Of a stretch of DNA of 64,000 nt, positions 56,957 to 64,000 are shown in pieces; within the stretch, counting starts at the first letter, position 1; every line of letters starts with the position of its first letter. The stretch comes from Thelonectria olida. Taxonomy: Eukaryota; Ascomycota; Sordariomycetes; Hypocreales; Nectriaceae. Both the position numbers and the translations under genes were made by a program. The DNA is taken from NCBI GenBank assembly GCA_020736575.1, contig JAGPYM010000016.1, positions 868,001-932,000 on the forward strand, written 5' to 3'. Below the pieces are notes generated by a model that was not told the DNA's origin, did not search any database, and saw only the letters and a list, made by a program, of their open reading frames with translations.

Positions 56957-59900
56957 ATTGATTGGATTGTTTTATCTAACAGAGAGGAAATGGCATTAGC
57001 GAAAGCTGGATCCGAGAAAGAAGAACCCAGTCGTAACCCCTCAGAATAGTCGAGCTTTGCAAAACTGTGGCACGGCTGATACCAACATACAAAGTCGCAA
57101 TTCAGGCGCTCGAGTGTATTCCAATATGGGGTGGACCAGCACGAACTCACCTCGAGGCGGACATAGGGATAACGGATGTAGGTGACGAGTCGACGGAGAA
57201 ATAAACAAACGTGACTGGTACAAAGAGAGGATCGGTAAGATGTTGTTTACTTGTGTGGTTGGATGGTTGGCCAAGAAAAGACAAGTAAATGCGTAGACCG
57301 AACTGGTGGTGGTGGCTTGGTCGCTGACTGGTCGCAAGTCGAAGAGAGCGTGGAGAAGAGGGATGAATCAACCTCGCCGGGGAATGGAAAGCGAACGTGA
57401 TTCGCGGCCGGTCCAAATCGTGTCCTCCAAGTATTATCGAACCTGGGGACGAGATGAGGAAAAAAAGAGTGTCGTGAAGCTCGATTTGCAGAACGAGCAA
57501 AGGGGAGAATTGGTTTTTTTGGCGGAGAGAAAGCAACGCTGAACGTCTCGGCGCCGGGTTATTCAGTCTCTTCGGGGGGGTGGCTTTGCGCGCGCGTACC
57601 CAGTATCGGTGGCACTACTCACACAAGGGGGTGTGTGAGAGTTTGAGTGTGGATTAGGGCGGGAAATTGTCAGGGAATGGAAGATTTGGGTCGAAGCGAG
57701 CGTAGTGAATCCCAGTGGGAAAACAGGTGCAGGAAACGACAGGCTTTGACTTTCCAACCGTCACAGGCCTTACAAGAGGCAAAAGAGACGCGAAAAAGAG
57801 GATGATTAGGGTGAAGGGAAGGAGAGGGAAAATCGAAGGGGGCGAAGCAGTCGAGAGGGAAGACGAGGAGAGAGGGAGGGAATTACGAGTGGGTGAAGTC
57901 AGGGGAGTGGGAGTGTATCTACGGCAAGATGGAGGAGGGGGGTGAATACATCGTGGGGGATAACGCAACAAGCGACAAAACCAGAGGAAGGGCAGACACG
58001 ACCAACGAAGGACGGAGCAGCTGTTCCCTCCCGTCCGTACTTCGTAGTTACAATGGGAAAATGCTCCGGTTACATCTCTGGCAATGGTTACAATTATCAA
58101 AGCGGACAATGCGTTTGGCTTCAGTGAAGTGATGAATCGTTTAGTGGGTTGAATTCGTTTTTTATGTGATTCACTGCATCGTACCTAACGACTTCAACCC
58201 ATCTCGCTTCAGAGGCAGTTATCAACGGTAAGGCATGGTCGGACACATGCTTTCCGCTCATGCTCCTCGGGTGTTCCCGATCTGAGGTTATCCCGTCTTG
58301 GCTCTGCCTTCATATGCGACTCTGTGACCTTGGTTTCAACCTCAGCTTCATACTCGGTTGCAATTGATTCAATGCCACAACCGCAAACCGCAACGTCTTG
58401 TCCCCCGACGTCTCCCATGCAAAGACAGTCCGGGCAAGTTAACTTTGATGGCCAGGGGTGACGTATGCCACTGCACGCACGCAAAAGTTGGAACCGGCGC
58501 CCGCCAGTTGCAGTTCCAACACAGCACCAGACAGGGGTGGGTGGACTGGGACACGGGCAGCCACCCACTGAGTCTCCAAAACTTGCAGCAAGGGCATCCA
58601 TCGACCAGACCCAGATTCAAGCGTGTGGTTGGGTAAAGAGATAAATTCTTTTCCTGTTTCCATCCTTCGTCCTGTTCCTGATCCTCTCAGTGGATTGTCT
58701 CCTTTTTGGAGGCTGGGGCCGAGAAGCGCATTCGTCGCCTCCGAGTGACCCGCCGCGCTACTTGACAGAAACTTTGACGGATCTCTCGGGTGCCTCCCGT
58801 CTCCTTCCCCTGTCTTGCTGAGCGGCGACAGCGTTCAGCCAATCAGGGAACATCCCTTTGGAGGTTTCGCAGTTACCGGAGCCAACAACAACAAATTCAG
58901 CGCGGAAGGCGCCCTGCAGTCCACTTTCCACAGCAGTTGCCGTGGTGGGTGGCGGAAGTACCCTGCAGGTACCGCTGAGAATGAGAAGATGGTCCGACAA
59001 CGCGTCCTTCGTTGGGCTGATCAACTCCATCTCAGGGGAACAAAGGAAGGGGGCCCCGCAAGTTGGAGGCCCGCTTGTTGCAGTTGGGCCACGAGTGACC
59101 ACGACGCCCCCTGAACGGCGCGTCCGGGTGTTCCAAGAGCACCCTACGCTTCATCAGGGCTGTCAATCCTGGATACCTATCTTTGGCATTGATTCATGTC
59201 ATGACTGCTGAGGCCTCTGTCAATTGTTTCGAAGAAGCGGTTGTAAAATCCAATCATGCCATCCACCCACCATCCATTCAACAGAATGGCTTTACCCCAC
59301 CTCGTACAACACCAAAGACAAGATGCTTACGAGGCGTCAGCATTGATAATATCTCGTACATTCATCTGAGATGATGTTTGAATGTGCCAAAGCTCCCCCT
59401 ATCCAGATCCGATCCAGTGGGTGAAGTCGGAAGCGCCGAGCTAATATCCAGCAAGTTTAAAGCCTGAAATGCTCTGATAGGCAAAGGGGAGGCTGGGAGA
59501 CCGGTACGATAACCTGTTTTCCAACTGCTGATCACCATAATTACCCCAATGGCAAGATGGATTGCTGCGTGTGGGCACAACTCTCCGAGACTGTGCGTCT
59601 TTGGCAGCCTTTCGCTGGAATATCTATATTCTTGAATACGGCCTGTCGCTCTCTTACACTGCAGTTGCGGTGATATATCCGTGGTGTGGGTGACATCCCA
59701 AGGTCGTATTGCACATGTATCAGCACACCCACGTCACTATTGGCAATTTGGCCTTGGAGAGTGCAGACTTACTCGGGAAGCGATAACGACCTTGGTAATG
59801 TACCAAGTGTTCCTCGAGCCTGGCAAGCCAACTTCAGTCTCCATATCTCTGACACCCAGTCTCTCGCCTAAACAGTTGGAGAAATTGCTTCTTCAACTCC

Positions 59901-62284
59901 CCTCGGTGACATCTTCTATAATTATTAAGCGGCTCAGGCATTTCGGTGGAGACGTTCAACTCCTTTCATCCCGTCTCGTCCGTGGGAGCCGTCGAGTCCC
60001 CAGACCGGCAGGATCCTGGCACCTCCGATCCATTCAGAGGCTGGTTAATGCTCTTCTCCCGGGTTCTTGGATGCCGCGTCTCAGATGGGTTGGGGAGGAG
60101 ACAAAATGACAAAAATTCCGGTCGCCTCTGACACTTGCCAGAAACAATATTGTTCCATTTAATCAGTCAACGAACCGTTAAATAGTACGAACAATTTGTC
60201 GAAGCGAATTGATGTTGGCTGTGAGGAAGAAGGTCTTTCCACCTCAGCATTGGCCTCGAACTATGGCTGCATGAGGCCCATGGCATGCAGGAACAGATGG
60301 CATTATGGAGAACAGCACATTGCACACGTTGAAACTTGCGAATGCACTAACAAGGAATCGTCATTGAACAAGAAGCAGCGGCAAAAGAAATCATCGAGAA
60401 CTCGCAACGGCCCGATAAAGCCGATAGCTTGATACATAGCACTGCGAACACACAATTCGTAATTGGGCTTCAGTTCCATCAGCTCTATTATTGTATCGAC
60501 ATGATTACGAAGTGTTGTATATTTCTTTTCTTCTATCGAATCCATCTTGACCCCACTGTAAAATATATCATGTCGATGACGACGACAACTCCCCCCAGCC
60601 TCCGCTCCAGCCAAAGCAAGGCCTCTCTCTCAAGTTAAAACACGTCCGTCCTTCCGTCGCCCATGGGCCTAAGCAAGGGTGGCGCCCTGTTCGAGAATCA
60701 AATCATGCCGGGGCCTAGACCGGGGAGAAGATTCTACCACACGATCGCGATTCCAATCCCAATCAGGGAGTGGTCAAGGTGCTGTCTGTCGTATCCACCA
60801 CCCACCGTCTTTTTTCTCGTGCCCCCCATTCTGGTCTACTGCTCCCAGTGAGGTTAAGGCCGGCTGCTTGGAAATCTGTTCGCAAATGCCAGACGAATCT
60901 GGCGCAGCCACCCGTCTGGTAGGGGACGACCACCCGGTTCCAGCCTTGTTGACAACGAACACGCAGATAAAGAGAACTTGATGAGCCGCGGCTGTCGCCA
61001 ATAACACGGGAAATGAGAAAAAGATAAGAGAGTGAATGAGTGCACGGTCAGTCGGCACTCGCTCGCCACCACGACTATCACCTTATCCGTACTACCCCAG
61101 CCTTTTTAGTGACGGCCCGACGGACAGCACATCAACGTATCCTGGATCCTTGTGAAGACCAAAAAAAGACGGAATATTCCATGGGAGATCACCCAACAAC
61201 TCCTTCCTTTGCACAGCAAGGCCAAGGGTGGCGAAGATGGCCAACCCCCTTTTCCCATGTTCCCACTCGTCCGCCACCCGAATCGAAGCCAAGCCCAAAG
61301 GCATTGACACTGGCGAGGGCTGGAAGGTGAAGCCTTGTCAGAGGTTGACAGCGTGATCCACCCGCACGTCAGTGGTCGTTGGATGGTCTGGCCTTGTAAC
61401 TCAATCTGAGACGTTTCGAGGCCGGCGTGCAGGTCAACAACCAACAGAGACTCGGGCGAGAAACTACAGAATGCTGGGTATTCGTGCATCCGTACCGTTC
61501 CGTTCGTTCTCCCAAAGCAAAATAGTTAACTCCAGGCTATCGATTTTCTTTTGCCCATAACAAGGCATGCCTTTTGCTCTCGGAACTCTCGGACACGGCT
61601 CCTCAAGGCCTTGGCTTCCAAGTTACGTAGTAAGTTTTCGTATCCCAGTAAGGATAGTTCCCATCGGTCGCAAATTGGCCCTATTAATAGACCAGAGCCT
61701 TTTGAGATAATCATTGCGTTCGTAAGTTCGTGCCGAACCGTTTGGCACGGAGCTTCCTTCACCATTGATGATACCGCAGCTCTCCGAAGTGTTGTCGCTC
61801 TTGGAGCTCATCTTAATGGGGAGTTTCCATTCATTCTCCTAGGACATCTCTTATTATTGGCATTGTCTCGTCCTCAGCTACTCCGTCAATAGCTTATCTC
61901 GCTCCGAATACTCACGCACATTCCAAAGTCAATTGCCCAATTTGGTTGTGGTTGTGGTTGTGGTCACGTGACATCCCGTCTCAGATTGCGAATTGACTGG
62001 TGTTGCTCCTGGCAACGCCTCTCGAACCCTCACATGGACGAAGTAAATGAAACCTGGACCACACCACGGAAACTCGACAATTCCTTTCCGTACAGTAAAA
62101 CAAGCCGTAGACAAGAGTATCCGCACAACCCCGGGTCTTATTATCCACCACCTATTCAACACCCAACTAGAATTACGCCTCATCATTTTGCATTCCAGCA
62201 GAGAGCTGAACTATAACAACACAAGCGACTACCCTGCACGGATACTACACAGCCCACGATCCGCTGTTTGCCTTCATTCCCGTC
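56957..62284. other. Large gene-free region between FKS1 and the SprT-like gene
   Basis: 5.3 kb with both start codons facing outwards. The left 1.2 kb is likely FKS1 leader and promoter (pyrimidine-rich on the FKS1 strand, with a G7 run near 57573). From 58130 to about 61900 I see no domain-bearing frame, repeat or structured RNA. Unspliced frames (for example 59681-60109) lack family signatures. The right end holds the SprT-gene promoter elements. Confidence 0.55.
61944..61972 (+). promoter_or_regulatory. GGTTGT triplicate followed by GTCACGTGAC palindrome
   Basis: Three tandem GGTTGT units (61944-61961) run into GTCACGTGAC (61963-61972), a 10-base palindrome with an E-box core. It lies about 310 bases before the SprT-like start. 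bHLH factors bind CACGTG in fungi; the factor here is unknown. Confidence 0.45.
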
Positions 62285-64000
62285 ATGGCTCGCCTGGTAG
62301 AATGCTGTCCCTCTAGCGACGACGACCTTCCAGACTTGAACACTCTTCTACACAAATCCAGCGTCAGGGCAACAAAGGAATTGAAACCAACAGCACCCAA
62401 CGCTGAGACAAGGCCGATAGTTTCCAAATCCACTTCCAAATCAGGATCTCGACGAGTGCGCAGGCTCGGGGAGTCAGGTCAAACCACAGCCAACCCGCTC
62501 TTTCAAAGATGGGGTTCCGAAGAGTCCAAAACTTCTCAAAGTGGGGTGAACAGGAAGACGAAAGAACCTCGACCCAGGACAGGGCAAGTGCCCGAGAGAA
62601 CATCGAGCAAGAGTCCACCTTGTGACTCCGAGTCTGAAGATGACGAGCCTCAGCTTCGAGTGCGAGCCTCTCGGAGGAGGCGACAACACACCATCGATGA
62701 TCCGGAAGATGACTTCGAGGGGTCTAGCACCAGCTCCGAGGAAGAAAACCTTCTTACCAGAGTCCGAAATTTGCGGAGGAACAGGTCAGACACAGTGATA
62801 GAACCTCGGAGGGAACCTGGACAGAAGCCTCTACGAGCCGGTACCGCTAAGATCGAGAAGGAAAGCCTGCCCCCTCGAGTCCGAAACTCACAGGAGAACA
62901 GGTCAGAGACAGCGCAAGAACCCAAGAAAGAGAAGGGAATCAGGGTTTCCAGGGCTGCCGTGAAAGAAAACTCGAAAGCGCGGAAGTTCGCAAAGGACTT
63001 GGACAGCGGTTCGGAGACAGAAACAGCGCAAGAGGAGGCCGAGAATGAAGACCCCAGCGTCTATAAAACGGCAGAAGAAAACTCCTCTGACACCAGCAAT
63101 AACTCTGGCTTCAACTCCGAGTTTGACGAGTCACCGTTCCAGCCGAGCAGGAAACTCAAGTTGAAACCCCAAACACTAAGCACCCGGAAGCCCTCTGAAC
63201 CAAAGCGAATCATTTCCTTAACCAAAAGCATTCCTTCCCTGGACCCAAAGATGTTTGGCCAACGCAAGACTTCATCAGGCAGTCAGAAGGGCGATAGTTC
63301 TTTGGGGAGGCAACCTACTTCGACAAAGGGCGACACCCAACGAAGAAAGTCGTCCCAGAGGAAAGAAAGTGGCACACTATCGACAAGAACGGCAACCGCT
63401 TCTGATCTCGCGGACACCTTTGCAAAGCTTCGCATCCAGCTTCAGGACTTCTCAGACGATGACAGCAAACCTTCGATCCCCGACCAGTTCACTACACCTC
63501 CCAGCACACCTCCTAAGACTTCCAAGCCGAAGGGCTTGATATCTCCCACCAAACGAATTGCGATTCCCGAGACGCCTCATCGTCCCAGCACAGACGCCTT
63601 CTGGAACCAGGATCTAGTCAACGACTGGAACGACCAGCACTCTCCACGGAAACTCATGCTTCCACCAGTAACCAAGAGTCCATCCAAGGCCAGCCCCAAG
63701 AAATCTCCAAAAAAGGATTCCAAGAAAGCATTTGATGCCAGAAAGCACGCCTTGGCGGAGGGCTTCTTCTTGGAACTTGATCGTGAAATCACTCAGGGGA
63801 AGATTGCCGAGCTGGCAAAGTCAACGGGTGGTGTGAAGCTCGTCTGGACAAAGACTCTTAACACCACAGCAGGACGGGCAAGTTGGCGGCGAGAGACAAT
63901 TCGCAAGCGCAACGCGGATGGTTCGCAAGTCTCGGTCGAATACAAACACCACTCGTCCATCGAGCTGGCCGAGAAGGTCATCGACGACGAACACCGTCTC
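62285..64000 (+). CDS. SprT-like domain nuclear protein (GCNA-like), 3' end outside window
   Basis: An uninterrupted frame from ATG 62285 to the right edge (572 codons). Residues 1 to about 470 are disordered and very rich in Ser, Arg, Lys, Glu and Pro. Acidic clusters (SSDDDLPDLNTLL, DSESEDDEPQ) alternate with basic ones, and there are TPPSTPPK and SPTKR sites typical of CDK targets. An RVRN-containing unit is repeated near residues 122, 156 and 195. From about residue 475 the sequence (KKAFDARKHALAEGFFLELD, GGVKLVWTKTLNTTAGRASW) matches the start of the SprT-like fold. The HExxH zinc motif is expected just beyond the window. Family relatives act at DNA-protein crosslinks or SUMO-marked chromatin, inferred here. 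Alternatives cannot be excluded without the catalytic part. Confidence 0.75.
   Translation, partial: MARLVECCPSSDDDLPDLNTLLHKSSVRATKELKPTAPNAETRPIVSKSTSKSGSRRVRRLGESGQTTANPLFQRWGSEESKTSQSGVNRKTKEPRPRTGQVPERTSSKSPPCDSESEDDEPQLRVRASRRRRQHTIDDPEDDFEGSSTSSEEENLLTRVRNLRRNRSDTVIEPRREPGQKPLRAGTAKIEKESLPPRVRNSQENRSETAQEPKKEKGIRVSRAAVKENSKARKFAKDLDSGSETETAQEEAENEDPSVYKTAEENSSDTSNNSGFNSEFDESPFQPSRKLKLKPQTLSTRKPSEPKRIISLTKSIPSLDPKMFGQRKTSSGSQKGDSSLGRQPTSTKGDTQRRKSSQRKESGTLSTRTATASDLADTFAKLRIQLQDFSDDDSKPSIPDQFTTPPSTPPKTSKPKGLISPTKRIAIPETPHRPSTDAFWNQDLVNDWNDQHSPRKLMLPPVTKSPSKASPKKSPKKDSKKAFDARKHALAEGFFLELDREITQGKIAELAKSTGGVKLVWTKTLNTTAGRASWRRETIRKRNADGSQVSVEYKHHSSIELAEKVIDDEHRL
62640..62950 (+). repeat. 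Imperfect RVRN protein repeat
   Basis: Three related units begin at about 62648 (LRVRASRRRRQ), 62750 (LLTRVRNLRRNRSDT) and 62869 (LPPRVRNSQENRSET). The last two are 39 residues apart and both continue with an EP+(K/R)E motif. This looks like a local duplication in the disordered region. Confidence 0.65.

Noticed and set aside
59681..60109. 142-codon plus-strand ORF in the FKS1-SprT gap
   Set aside because: No family signature, unusual amino-acid content, and no splice or promoter support.
1..64000. CRISPR arrays, bacterial operons, transposons, viral remnants
   Set aside because: No regularly spaced direct repeats, terminal inverted repeats, reverse transcriptase, transposase or integrase motifs were seen. 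Intron-containing genes show eukaryotic nuclear DNA.

Overview
The window is nuclear chromosomal DNA of a filamentous ascomycete. The genes carry short introns (about 50-140 nt) with fungal signals: GTAAGT-like donors, CTAAC/CTGAC branch sites and CAG/TAG acceptors. The gene content includes a white-collar-1 type blue-light receptor and an FKS1 glucan synthase. I infer Pezizomycotina, most likely Sordariomycetes/Hypocreales (Fusarium-like); the species cannot be fixed from the sequence. I see no transposon, rRNA, tRNA, CRISPR array or viral remnant.

Layout. 1-7861 (+): 3' part of a giant DUF3638/DUF3645-type protein with a P-loop and a DEAH box. 8656-11738 (-): Sel1-repeat chitin synthase activator (SKT5/CHS4 type) whose CaaX box is completed by a 12-nt last exon. 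11739-16426: gene-poor. 16427-17302 (+): proteasome lid subunit RPN12. 17719-21682 (-): alpha-COP. 22431-26999 (+): UDP-glucose:glycoprotein glucosyltransferase. 27827-30914 (-): wc-1. 33210-36876 (-): importin beta-3/PSE1. 39484-41210 (+): SDS23-like CBS protein. 42696-44060 (+): NYN-domain protein. 45418-46556 (-): secreted GH17 glucanase. 48272-49973 (-): serine palmitoyltransferase LCB1. 51006-56956 (-): FKS1. 56957-62284: large gene-free gap. 62285 to the right edge (+): 5' part of a nuclear SprT-like protein.

How the genes relate. Six of the thirteen loci serve the cell surface or secretory pathway: SKT5 (chitin), alpha-COP (Golgi-ER traffic), UGGT (ER glycoprotein quality control), GH17 (beta-glucan remodelling), LCB1 (sphingolipids) and FKS1 (beta-1,3-glucan). 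The rest are housekeeping or regulatory: RPN12, PSE1, SDS23, WC-1, the NYN protein, the SprT protein and the DUF3638 protein. Nothing looks like a biosynthetic cluster. Exon structures were derived by hand from splice signals and checked for reading-frame continuity; gene names rest on recognised family motifs, not on a database search.

The most interesting points are the splice-dependent prenylation motif of SKT5, the DEAH box of the DUF3638 protein interrupted by an intron, an anomalous intron with two in-frame stops in the same gene, a 19-nt microexon in the GH17 gene, a duplicated LGDFSK motif in the NYN protein, G-runs upstream of wc-1, and diverged echinocandin hot-spot sequences in FKS1.
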